From Candidatus Gastranaerophilales bacterium (GTDB taxonomy: Bacteria > Cyanobacteriota > Vampirovibrionia > Gastranaerophilales > Gastranaerophilaceae): a stretch of 64,000 bases of DNA. The notes beneath the pieces are model-generated. The model saw only the letters and a list, made by a program, of their open reading frames with translations. It was not told where the DNA came from and did no database searches. Both the position numbers and the translations under genes were made by a program. Shown here piece by piece: positions 44,130 to 52,906 of this stretch. The DNA lies in contig CALURK010000006.1 of NCBI GenBank assembly GCA_944323165.1, positions 1 to 64,000 on the forward strand, in the 5' to 3' direction. Position 1 is the first letter of the stretch; every line of letters begins with the position of its first letter.

Positions 44130-44453
44130 TTACCACGGACGTCGGTATAAAGGACCTTTATAAATTTTGCCGTCTATTTCAAAGTTAACGGGTGCAATTG
44201 TTCGTTTTTCGTTGGTAAATTTTCTGAGATTTCCTGAAATATCATAAAAATACAACTCTTTTCCTGGAACTTTATTTCCTAAAGCATCTTTTTCTATAGG
44301 GTCATCATTTAAGTCATAGGCTTCAAAAATATCTCCGTTTTTTTTGCAAGTTCCAAGCCGAAAGCCGTCTTTACTGTATATTTTTGCCGCTGCTGCAAAG
44401 GCTTCGGAACTTAGGAAAATAAGTAAAAATATTACTGCACAAATTTTTTTCAT
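44130..44453 (-). CDS. Small secreted protein (107 aa)
   Basis: Signal peptide MKKICAVIFLLIFLSSEAFA, then about 85 residues of repeated short strands (YSKDGFRLGTCKKNGDIFEA, YFYDISGNLRKF), possibly a small beta domain of periplasmic type. Family not recognised. It is convergent with trkH, with adjacent stops. Confidence 0.65.
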   Translation of the reverse strand: MKKICAVIFLLIFLSSEAFAAAAKIYSKDGFRLGTCKKNGDIFEAYDLNDDPIEKDALGNKVPGKELYFYDISGNLRKFTNEKRTIAPVNFEIDGKIYKGPLYRRPW

Positions 44454-44525
44454 AATACTATTATAACGTTTTTGCTCGAAAAATGTTCGTTTTTGTGTTA
44501 AACTTAAGTATACGAGGTATAAGAT

Positions 44526-45149
44526 ATGTCAATAAGAAAAGTTGTAAGATATGGTGAAGAAAGTTTAAGACAGCCGTCAAAGGAAGTACATAAAGTTTCT
44601 CAAAAAATAAAGAATTTGGTGGCTGATTTATTAGATACAATGTATGCACAAAATGGAGTAGGGCTTGCAGCTCCTCAGATTGGCGAACATTATAGAGTTT
44701 TTGTAATTGATACTTCTACAGGTAATGAACCTTTAAACCCGCTTGTGTTTATTAATCCAAAATTTATTAAAAAATCAGGCGCTGTAATTAGTCACGAAGG
44801 TTGTTTGAGTTTTCCGGAAGCATTTACTGATGTAAGGCGATATTCTGATGTAATGATTAAGGCAATGGATCGAAACGGCCGTTCATTTGTTTTGGAGGCA
44901 AAAGACGGAAGTCTTCTTGCAAGAGCTATTCAGCATGAATTTGATCATTTGGACGGAGTTTTATTTATAGATCATGTAATAAACCGATTTGAAGCAGAAG
45001 AAGTTTTGAAGAAGTGTAATCTTCCAGATATACAGCTTGATAGAATTTTGGATGAGCCTGAACTTCAGGAAAAAATTGAAGTTTTGATGAAAGAAAAATT
45101 GGAAAAAGAAAAAAAAGAACAAGAAGAAAAAAAAGGAAAATTAGGTTGA
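44526..45149 (+). CDS. def: Peptide deformylase
   Basis: It removes the formyl group from nascent N-terminal Met. Motifs are GVGLAAPQ (44-51), EGCLSFP with Cys93, and QHEFDH with H137, E138 and H141, the Fe/Zn ligands and catalytic Glu. A Lys/Glu-rich C-terminal tail (about 185-207) extends beyond the core. GAGGTATAAGAT precedes the ATG. Operon with fmt. Confidence 0.95.
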   Translation: MSIRKVVRYGEESLRQPSKEVHKVSQKIKNLVADLLDTMYAQNGVGLAAPQIGEHYRVFVIDTSTGNEPLNPLVFINPKFIKKSGAVISHEGCLSFPEAFTDVRRYSDVMIKAMDRNGRSFVLEAKDGSLLARAIQHEFDHLDGVLFIDHVINRFEAEEVLKKCNLPDIQLDRILDEPELQEKIEVLMKEKLEKEKKEQEEKKGKLG

Positions 45150-46066
45150 TAAGTTTAGTATTTTTCGGTACTCCAGATATTGGTTTAAAGTCTTTAGAAC
45201 ATTTTTACAATTCAAAAGATTTTGATGTCTTGGCAGTTGTAACTCAGCCGGATAAACCTTCCGGAAGAGGACAGAAACTTACGCCGAGTCCTATAAAACA
45301 ATTTGCTCTGGAACATAATATCAAAATTTTTCAGCCAAAATCTATAAGAAAGGAACCGGAAGTTATTGAAGCGTTGAAAGAATTAAAGCCTGACTTTTTC
45401 GTAACTTTTGCTTTCGGTCAGATTCTTTCTCAAGAAGTTCTTGATATTCCTAAGTATGAAACCATCAATTTGCACGTATCTTTGCTTCCGAAATACAGGG
45501 GAGCAAATCCTATACAGCGCGCGATAATTAATGGAGATAAAGAAACAGGGATTTGTACAATGATAACTGAGCTTGGTCTTGATTGCGGTGATATTTGTAT
45601 GAAATTACCTATTGAAATAACCAAGGATATGAATTGTGTTGAATTGTTTGAAATCTGCGCTTCTTGTTCTCCTGAATTATTGGATAAGACGTTAAAAGGT
45701 ATAAAAGACGGAAGCATAACTCCTACTCCGCAGTGTGAAGATGGCGTTTGCTTTGCTGATAAGTTGAAAAAAGAAGAGTGTAAAATTGATTGGACAAAAT
45801 CAGCGGAAGAAATTCATAACTTGGTAAGGGGTGTTTATAAGTGTCCTGGAGCTTTTTTTGAATATAAGGGTAAAATTATAAAAGTTTTGGAAACGGAAGT
45901 TGTAAACGCTTGTGCTGACGGAAATTTTGGAGATTTTGTCAATATTTCAAAATCAGGAATTGATGTTAAAACTGGTGATGGCCTTTTACGCTTGATTAAA
46001 GTAAAGCCTGAAGGCAAAGGTGAAATGTTGGCAAGAGATTGGGCTAACGGGATAAAAAATAACTAG
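45146..46066 (+). CDS. fmt: Methionyl-tRNA formyltransferase
   Basis: It transfers the formyl group from 10-formyl-THF to Met-tRNAi. VFFGTPDIGLKSL at the start and HVSLLPKYRGANPIQRAIINGD (about 110-131) with the catalytic Asn/His region are typical. 306 residues. The start codon is TTG, overlapping the def stop (TTGA), a translational coupling that sets its level relative to def. Confidence 0.94.
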   Translation: MISLVFFGTPDIGLKSLEHFYNSKDFDVLAVVTQPDKPSGRGQKLTPSPIKQFALEHNIKIFQPKSIRKEPEVIEALKELKPDFFVTFAFGQILSQEVLDIPKYETINLHVSLLPKYRGANPIQRAIINGDKETGICTMITELGLDCGDICMKLPIEITKDMNCVELFEICASCSPELLDKTLKGIKDGSITPTPQCEDGVCFADKLKKEECKIDWTKSAEEIHNLVRGVYKCPGAFFEYKGKIIKVLETEVVNACADGNFGDFVNISKSGIDVKTGDGLLRLIKVKPEGKGEMLARDWANGIKNN

Positions 46067-47046
46067 GATTTTACCAGGATATTATCTAAAATTTTGAAAA
46101 CATCTTTTAATTTATCAATCAGAACCAATTCACCTCTGAGTTTTGAAGCTCCGGTAAAGTTATTTACGTAATAAGGGTAAAATTTTCTACAGAATTTTAC
46201 ACCCACATCTTCTCCACGAAGTTCTACTTCTTTTAGAAGATGTTTTTTCAGAATTTCAATTTTTTCTTCTAAAGTTGGTGGTGGTATGTATTCACCCTTG
46301 TTGATGTATCTTTCAACTCTATAAAGTAAAGAAGGGTCTCCCAAAGCACCTCTCCCTATTGCAACACCGTCCGCTTGAGATTTTTCAAGGCATTCTGCGG
46401 CTGTTTCAGGAGAAACAATGTCACCGTTTGCAAAGACTGGAATATCAACATTTCGTTTTAACTCTGCAATTCTTTCCCAATCAGCTTTTCCGCCATACAT
46501 TTGGGAGCGGGTTCTGCCGTGTATAGTAATAAAATTTGCGCCAGCTTCTTGCATTCTTTGCCCGTATTCAACAAAATTTAATTCATCAAATGTATAACCA
46601 AGTCTGAATTTGACGCTCAGTGGAATTGAAATTTGAGAAGATACTGTTTTAACAATTTCTTCTGCTAAATCAGGATGTCGCATAAGAGCGCACCCGTCAG
46701 TACCTTTTACGACTTTATTTACAGGGCATCCCATGTTAATATCAATCATATCGGCGTATTTTTCTAAGTATTTAGCGCAATCTGCAATCATTTGTGGTTT
46801 ATGCCCGCTGAGTTGATATGAAATCGGTGAATGATCTTCGCCTCTTGCGGTAATATTATTGTCCTTAACTTGCGTTAAAGCTTCTGAGCTTATCATCTCC
46901 GTCGTTAAAAGGCAAGTCTTGGAATATTCTCTAACAAGGCTTCTTAGTACATAGTCAGTAATTCCTGCCATAGGAGCAAGTGAAACTCTGCTTGATATAA
47001 GAGATTTAACTGTTTTTTGTTTGTTTGGCATTACCCTACGTTCCAA
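46063..47046 (-). CDS. dus: tRNA-dihydrouridine synthase
   Basis: A flavoenzyme reducing uridine in the tRNA D-loop. A TIM barrel with SLAPMAGITDYVLR, catalytic Cys in NMGCPVNKVVKG, KFRLGY, TIHGRTRSQMYGGKADW and FANGDI is present. The start is either the TTG at 47046, with GGGAGAGGG upstream, or an ATG 15 nt inside; the former has the better spacing. Convergent with fmt, 4-nt overlap. Confidence 0.92.
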   Translation of the reverse strand: MERRVMPNKQKTVKSLISSRVSLAPMAGITDYVLRSLVREYSKTCLLTTEMISSEALTQVKDNNITARGEDHSPISYQLSGHKPQMIADCAKYLEKYADMIDINMGCPVNKVVKGTDGCALMRHPDLAEEIVKTVSSQISIPLSVKFRLGYTFDELNFVEYGQRMQEAGANFITIHGRTRSQMYGGKADWERIAELKRNVDIPVFANGDIVSPETAAECLEKSQADGVAIGRGALGDPSLLYRVERYINKGEYIPPPTLEEKIEILKKHLLKEVELRGEDVGVKFCRKFYPYYVNNFTGASKLRGELVLIDKLKDVFKILDNILVKS

Positions 47047-47080
47047 CCCTCTCCCTCAAGGGGCGAAGGAGTTTTTTACC
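47040..47080. repeat. Imperfect palindrome, candidate REP-like element
   Basis: AACCCTCTCCCTCAAGGGGC followed by GAAGGAGTT forms an imperfect GC-rich hairpin in otherwise AT-rich DNA, between two minus-strand genes. It could be a substrate for the RAYT-type transposase whose remnant is in this window, or simply the dus leader. Confidence 0.3.
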
Positions 47081-49205
47081 CCCCTGCATAAGGTCTTAAT
47101 TCCTCTAATCTGCTTTTTGCATATTTTAAATATTCATCATCCGTTGTATAGGATGAAATAAATTTTTGATAATATTTAAAAGCTTCTTTGTAATTACTTA
47201 AAGTATCATAATCTACTGCAACCATGTAATTTGCGATAGGAAATTCGTTTGAATATTTTAATACATTCAAGTAATCGTTAATTGCAAGTTTCGGCTGCTT
47301 TTGCTCATCATAAATAAGTCCTCTGTAGTAATAAGCATAAGCATTATTAGCTTCTTTTTTCAAAACCTCATTGAATTTTAAAAGCGCATTTTGATAATTA
47401 TTTTGCTCATACAGTTCAATACCCTCATTCAAAACAGATACAGAGCCGTTTTGGGTTACGTAAGCAAGAAGTTCTTTCGCTTCAGATTGAGGATTTTTAG
47501 AAATTGCTTTTTTTAAGTAATTTTCCGCAAGAGCCCAATTTTGTTGTTCTGAGTATAAGTACCCGATATAATACGGAATTTCTGCATTATTAGGGTTAAT
47601 TTGTTCCGCCTTTTTATAATACTCAATTGCGCTGTTATAATCTTCCAAAGCCTGATATGATGCTGCAACTCCAAGCATAGAATCTTCTGTTGCAGGATTT
47701 ATTGCCAAATATTGCTGAATGGCTTTTTTGTAGTCTTTGTTTTCATAACTCTGTGATGCTTCGGCAAGTTTAGAGTTAGAAGAATCACTTTGTACGTTCT
47801 GTAAAGTCTTTAATACAAGATTATTTGCCGGAAATTTAGATTTTGCAGTGTTTAAAGTGTTGATTGCGTTATTATAATCATTTTTAGCAGCGTAACATAT
47901 TGCCAAATTAACGTAAGCATCAACTTTTGTTGAATCTTTTTCTATAACAGCTTTGTATCCCTCTATTGCATCATCCAATTTATTCTCTTGGTGAAGCTTG
48001 TATACATAGTTGTATAAATCATTTACGTTGCCGCTTTTTTGCATAAAGGCGATGTATTCAGCCGGTGTCAATGTATCTTTCATAACGTCGCCGATTTCAG
48101 CCTTTGCTCCGGCATTATTAGGATCTATTGATAAAATTTTCTTGTACAAATCAAGCGCAGTTTTGTTATCGCCCATTTCCTTATATACTTGAGCTTTGTA
48201 TAGCAAAGCCTGAGTGTTATTAGGATACAAAGTTAAAACAGAGTCATAAGATTGTATTGCTTTTTGATACTCTTTTCTTTGTTGGAATAATGTTCCCACA
48301 TTCAATCTTGTTGTTACATTGGATGGGTTAATTTTTTCAGCTTTGCCATAATAACTCAATGCGGTTTCAAAATCTCCCTGAGCTTGCTTAATAGCTCCGA
48401 GATTTGCATTTAATTCAGCGTCTGATGGTGTAACTGCAAGTTTTTTTAGATAAATTCTTTCAAGAGCGTACAAAATTTCCATATCACCCTTAGAATTTGC
48501 TAAAGCTTCATTATATTGAACAACAGCTTCATCATATCGTCCAAGTTTATCAAGAGTTCTGGCATATTTCATCCTGAGAAGTCCGTCAGTTGGCTTTAAA
48601 TCCAATGCAGTTTTGTAGTAATCCGCAGATCTGGGCTCATTTCCCAATAATTTTAACAAATCTGCAACTTGTTCGTTAGCACTGCCTGCAAGCTTCTCAT
48701 TCTCAGTAGCTTTAAAAAATTCATAAGCAGCAGCCGATAAATTACCGACAGCTCTCAATTCTTCCGCTTTTTTATAACGTGAACCGGAGGTCGTATCATA
48801 ACTAATTACTTTTAAACATTGATTTAAGTTTTCGTTAGCTGAAGTTATCATAGCTGCAGAATTCTGAACCATTTGATCTTTGTTCGGATAAATTCTTAAG
48901 TAGAATAAAGCACTTCTAAAGTCATTTGCGGCTTTTTCATAATTCTTTTCTTGATTAGCGTAGTATGTGGCTCGTGCAAGATAAGAATTTATAAGTCCGA
49001 TTCTTGCCGAATTGTCAAGATAATTTATCCTCAAAGCTTTTCTAAATTCAACAATCGCTGATGAATATTGGTTTTGCATTAAGTAATTCTGAGCTGCATC
49101 ATAATGCTGAGCAAATGCTCCCGGATTTGCCCCAATAACTTGAGGTGTACATAAAACTGTACAAATAGCTAAACAACAAACTGTCCCTAATAATTTTCTC
49201 TTCAT
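47076..49205 (-). CDS. Secreted/periplasmic TPR protein (709 aa)
   Basis: A signal peptide (MKRKLLGTVCCLAICTVLCTPQVIG) is followed by at least a dozen TPR units through the whole chain. Examples are SAIVEFRKALRINY, DFETALSYYGKAEKINPSN, YQKAIQSYDSVLTLYPNN, YNSAIEYYKKAEQINPNN and WALAENYLKKAISKNP. It is probably a periplasmic or outer-membrane-associated scaffold for envelope assembly. No catalytic domain is seen. Partners are unknown. Confidence 0.85.
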   Translation of the reverse strand: MKRKLLGTVCCLAICTVLCTPQVIGANPGAFAQHYDAAQNYLMQNQYSSAIVEFRKALRINYLDNSARIGLINSYLARATYYANQEKNYEKAANDFRSALFYLRIYPNKDQMVQNSAAMITSANENLNQCLKVISYDTTSGSRYKKAEELRAVGNLSAAAYEFFKATENEKLAGSANEQVADLLKLLGNEPRSADYYKTALDLKPTDGLLRMKYARTLDKLGRYDEAVVQYNEALANSKGDMEILYALERIYLKKLAVTPSDAELNANLGAIKQAQGDFETALSYYGKAEKINPSNVTTRLNVGTLFQQRKEYQKAIQSYDSVLTLYPNNTQALLYKAQVYKEMGDNKTALDLYKKILSIDPNNAGAKAEIGDVMKDTLTPAEYIAFMQKSGNVNDLYNYVYKLHQENKLDDAIEGYKAVIEKDSTKVDAYVNLAICYAAKNDYNNAINTLNTAKSKFPANNLVLKTLQNVQSDSSNSKLAEASQSYENKDYKKAIQQYLAINPATEDSMLGVAASYQALEDYNSAIEYYKKAEQINPNNAEIPYYIGYLYSEQQNWALAENYLKKAISKNPQSEAKELLAYVTQNGSVSVLNEGIELYEQNNYQNALLKFNEVLKKEANNAYAYYYRGLIYDEQKQPKLAINDYLNVLKYSNEFPIANYMVAVDYDTLSNYKEAFKYYQKFISSYTTDDEYLKYAKSRLEELRPYAGG

Positions 49206-49390
49206 AATAACATATTACTATAATAAATTTTTAATGTGAATAAGCGAACACGGTAATGATACATTTTGTCAAATTGTAAATTTTTGTAAAAATTTTTGTC
49301 CATGAGATATCATGAATTTGAAATTTATAGTAGCATGCCATGTATCAACTATCCCCAAATCTCCTCCCAAAATTATTAGAGAAAACTTAC

Positions 49391-49425
49391 ACTGACTCAG
49401 AATATTTATGAGTCAGTTTTTATTA
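49391..49425. terminator. Hairpin terminator
   Basis: ACTGACTCA and TGAGTCAGT form a 9-bp stem, followed on the plus strand by TTTTTATT. It also lies downstream of the minus-strand CopG gene. The 245 bp between the TPR and CopG genes hold nothing else obvious. Confidence 0.5.
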
Positions 49426-49450
49426 TGCATGCAACTATAAATAAATTACA

Positions 49451-49639
49451 TTATCCTAGAAGCTCTGTTAGGATAGTTGCGTTTTCTTCAGCTTTTAGAT
49501 TATTAGAAATTTTATTACGTTTAATATAAACTCTTAAAGCTTCTCTTATAAGCTCGCTTCTTGTTCTTTGTTCGGATGTGGCAACACTGTCTACCTTGTT
49601 TAAAAAATCGTTAGACATTGATATAAGTACTCTTGCCAT
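49451..49639 (-). CDS. CopG-family ribbon-helix-helix protein
   Basis: 62 residues: MARVLISMSNDFLNKVDSVA is the DNA-binding ribbon and TRSELIREALRVYIKRNK the two helices. It is a transcription factor or orphan antitoxin; no toxin gene adjoins it downstream, and the C-terminal tail (LKAEENATILTELLG) is short. AAAGGAGG before the ATG is a strong signal. Confidence 0.85.
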   Translation of the reverse strand: MARVLISMSNDFLNKVDSVATSEQRTRSELIREALRVYIKRNKISNNLKAEENATILTELLG

Positions 49640-49837
49640 ATTGCCTCCTTTTTAGTTGCGCGGGTTGATTTTGCGATTAAACCACTTTCCCTAACGTTGA
49701 TACTTAATTATATCATACAAATAATTTATTACAAGAGTATATCAGTTTTATATTTATAAAACTTTAGAACTTTTAACAAAACTTTACAAAAAGGCAATTA
49801 TTTGAAACTGATTGACTTTATATATGTAAGAGTAAAA

Positions 49838-52300
49838 ATGACGAGGATAAATCAAATGTTTCCATTTCATTATTCATCATTAAATTATGATTTAGCAACG
49901 AGTGATCAGTTTGCTTCTCATAGAATTTTTTTGAATCAATTGAATCAAAAATCTATTGCTAATTCAATGATGTATATGACACCAACTTTTGATTTTTCAA
50001 TAGGTTATGAATATCCTGCATTTACTACATTTGGTAATAACTTGTTAAATCCAGAGTTAGCAATACAGCAGGCAATGCAATCCTTCCAGAATGGAAATTG
50101 GATGAACGGTATGGGTGGAATGACCGGAGGAATGGGTTTTCCATCTTTCAACGGTTTTGGAAATAATTGGCCGAACAACTGGACTTTCCCTTGGTCAGGA
50201 AATAATACTGGTTCAGCTTCCGGTGGTAATAGTGAATATAATGCTTTAAGGGCATTGATTCAGAAGTATAAAGATATTGGTACAAAAAATAATTCTATAA
50301 GTCCAACATTATTGGATAAAATTAATAATGCATTGAATAAATCTGGAAAACAGGAAGAAAAATTACAAGCATTAAAAGATTTGTATAATGATCTTAATAA
50401 AGACAAATTAGAAAAAGCTTTATTAGAATTGCCTGAGTATAAAAATGTCTTGAAAACAGCCGGATATAAATTTAACGGAACAAACAAGGATGAAGATACA
50501 GCACTTAAAAAAGATATTAATACTTTAGAACAAGATCTAAAAAATAAAAAAGGAGATCAATTAAAGAATTTCACAGTAAGTGATGATAATCCTGATATTT
50601 TAAGACAAATTAGTTATTGGAACGATACTCATAAGACAGATGCAGATAGAGGAATTATCCGTATGGTAGCTAATCACTTGCCAAGCGAAGAAAGTGAATT
50701 AACACTTCTGAAAGATGGTGTTAACAACATTGCAATGTCTTTGATAAATAAAGTTGAAGATTTCAAGGCTGAAATGAGCGGTGATTTCTCAAAACTTGAT
50801 GCTGCAAAAGAGAATGTATCAAAAGCTTTAACAACAGCAAGTAAGAAATTTAATAAAGAGAATTTATTAAAACTTGCAAAAGAAACAGATACATTGTATG
50901 CAATGTTGAGAATTATGGAAGCTGAAAAGATTAAAAATACAATAAAGACAAAATACAGCTTCTTGAATAACATTTCATCAACAGATAAAGATATTGCAGA
51001 TGATAAAGTAGTAGTTGAAGATACAAAAGCTGATTTGAGAGCAGAAGGAATTAAGACAATACCTTCAACAGATGTTATTCCTGAAGAAAAGGTCGAAGAA
51101 TATACAGATATCGATGAAAGATGTGAAACAGCAGAAGAAAAAGTTGAAGAATTGGTAAAAGAAGAAAAACTCAAAGCTACAGAAAAAGAAGGTGTTTACA
51201 AATCAGCCTCTAGTTCTTCAGCAGAACCTGCAAAGTTTTATAGAGTAAAAGATGATCAGTTGGTAGAATTGAAGAATGTAAAAGCTATTGATAAGTCAGG
51301 CAATTGTACAATGAAAGACGGTAGCAAAAAAGCTCTTAAAGATGTTCAAACAGTAGAAACAACAGCGCAAGATGTTGTAGATTATAATAATACGCTTAAT
51401 CAGATTGAAACCCTGAAAAAAGATGGTGAAATTAATGTTGCAAATACTTCTAAAATGCAATTACCAGCAGGTGAAAAATTGTACTATTCAAAGGGATTGA
51501 AGGCAAATGGTAAACATCAATACTTTATGATTCGTGGAAATAAACTAATGGAAATTGATTGTGAGTCTGTTTCAAAGAATGGCTGGATTGATTTTGCAGA
51601 TGGTACAAAGAAACATATAAAAGATGTTACAGATAGTGATTTCGTTGAAGTTACTTATGTAAAAACAACTGATGAATCAAAAAATACTAGTGATACAACA
51701 ACCTCTGTAACAACCAAAGGTGATCCGGCTGATATAGTAGTAGAAGATGAAATATTTGACAAGGAATACGAACCATTAGGAATGTCTCAAAATGATGTGG
51801 ATAATGCAGATAAGATTGCTGATAATTTAATGGGTAATACAACTGATGAGGAATGGTATGAAGCTAAAACATTAATATTAAGAGAAGTAAACGCTGATAA
51901 TGTTCATACAATAATAAGTAGGTATGCTTCACATGAAGGTGCTGGAACTGATAATATTCTTGAACAAATTGCTACAGAACAACAATGCCCAGATGATAGA
52001 TGGGGTTGGTGGAAAGACTTCTGTGGTGAATGGGGAGAAGATAGACGTAGCTCTAAAGAAAGAAAAGACTTAATCAATCATATTATAAAAGCTGTACTTG
52101 ATCACTGTAAAAAGTATGGTGTTAAAAATGAATATGCATACAAACAATTAGAAGAAAAATATAATAATGGTACAGGAATAACGGAAGATGATATTGACAA
52201 CAAAGCAGAAACTACGATTAGAAAGTTAGATCAATATATTTTGTCACTGGTAAAGAGGACTGTAAATGTAGACGAAACATCCAGTGAAGAAGATGAATAA
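49838..52300 (+). CDS. Large lineage-specific protein (820 aa) with duplicated module
   Basis: It belongs to no recognised family. The N-terminus, MTRINQMFPFHYSSLNYDLA, is not a Sec signal. A Gly/Asn/Trp/Phe-rich low-complexity region (about 85-135) follows, then helical, Lys/Glu-rich segments to about 450. A module occurs twice: KFYRVKDDQLVELKNVK...DGSKKALKDV (about 464-506) and YFMIRGNKLMEIDCES...DGTKKHIKDV (about 559-601). The C-terminus has WGWWKDFCGEWG and acidic ends. A second possible start lies six codons in. It may be a surface or structural protein; this is not shown. Confidence 0.65.
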   Translation: MTRINQMFPFHYSSLNYDLATSDQFASHRIFLNQLNQKSIANSMMYMTPTFDFSIGYEYPAFTTFGNNLLNPELAIQQAMQSFQNGNWMNGMGGMTGGMGFPSFNGFGNNWPNNWTFPWSGNNTGSASGGNSEYNALRALIQKYKDIGTKNNSISPTLLDKINNALNKSGKQEEKLQALKDLYNDLNKDKLEKALLELPEYKNVLKTAGYKFNGTNKDEDTALKKDINTLEQDLKNKKGDQLKNFTVSDDNPDILRQISYWNDTHKTDADRGIIRMVANHLPSEESELTLLKDGVNNIAMSLINKVEDFKAEMSGDFSKLDAAKENVSKALTTASKKFNKENLLKLAKETDTLYAMLRIMEAEKIKNTIKTKYSFLNNISSTDKDIADDKVVVEDTKADLRAEGIKTIPSTDVIPEEKVEEYTDIDERCETAEEKVEELVKEEKLKATEKEGVYKSASSSSAEPAKFYRVKDDQLVELKNVKAIDKSGNCTMKDGSKKALKDVQTVETTAQDVVDYNNTLNQIETLKKDGEINVANTSKMQLPAGEKLYYSKGLKANGKHQYFMIRGNKLMEIDCESVSKNGWIDFADGTKKHIKDVTDSDFVEVTYVKTTDESKNTSDTTTSVTTKGDPADIVVEDEIFDKEYEPLGMSQNDVDNADKIADNLMGNTTDEEWYEAKTLILREVNADNVHTIISRYASHEGAGTDNILEQIATEQQCPDDRWGWWKDFCGEWGEDRRSSKERKDLINHIIKAVLDHCKKYGVKNEYAYKQLEEKYNNGTGITEDDIDNKAETTIRKLDQYILSLVKRTVNVDETSSEEDE

Positions 52301-52321
52301 TTAGATGTAAGTATGGAAAAA

Positions 52322-52357
52322 ATAAAAGCGGAATATATTTATATTCCGCTTTTATTT
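52322..52357. terminator. Bidirectional terminator
   Basis: AAAAGCGGAATAT-ATTT-ATATTCCGCTTTT between convergent genes. Confidence 0.85.
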
Positions 52358-52906
52358 TTAGTTTTGACACATAATTTTTTCTAAATCATCAACTGCTTTT
52401 TCAACTTTATCGTTAACAACCGTATAATCAAATTTTTTAGAATTTTCGATTTCGAGTTTTATAGAAGCAAGTCTTTTTTGAATAGCTTCTTCTGTTTCTG
52501 TATGTCTGCCCCTCAAGCGTGCTTCCAATTCCTCAACAGAAGGCGGTGCTATAAAAATTAATACAGCATCCGGCATGAGCCTTTTTACGTTTAAAGCTCC
52601 TTTTGTATCAATTTCCAGAATTAAATTATCTCCGTTTTTAAGACATTCCTCTACAAAACTTTTCTTCGTTCCATAGTGATTTCCTGAAAACTCAGCCCAT
52701 TCTAAAAATTCTTCATCATCAATAAATTGTTTAAATTCTTCTTTTGATAAGAAAAAGTAATTAACCCCATGGACTTCTCCCTCTCTCATGCCTCTTGTTG
52801 TACAAGAAATAGAAAGTTTAAAATCGGGATGTTTTTTTAAAAATTCTTTAATAACAGTGCCTTTGCCGACCCCGGAGGAACCTGATATTACAAATAATTT
52901 GCTCAT
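52358..52906 (-). CDS. gmk: Guanylate kinase
   Basis: GMP + ATP to GDP + ADP. P-loop GSSGVGKGT (8-16), SCTTRGMREGEVHGVNYFFL, and ILEIDTKGALNVKR are present. 182 residues, slightly short. The start overlaps the upstream decarboxylase gene by 4 nt. Confidence 0.94.
   Translation of the reverse strand: MSKLFVISGSSGVGKGTVIKEFLKKHPDFKLSISCTTRGMREGEVHGVNYFFLSKEEFKQFIDDEEFLEWAEFSGNHYGTKKSFVEECLKNGDNLILEIDTKGALNVKRLMPDAVLIFIAPPSVEELEARLRGRHTETEEAIQKRLASIKLEIENSKKFDYTVVNDKVEKAVDDLEKIMCQN

Noticed and set aside
49312-49395. 27-aa frame before the hairpin at 49391 as an attenuator leader peptide
   Set aside because: No ribosome-binding site, no run of regulatory codons, and no downstream plus-strand gene for more than 400 bp.
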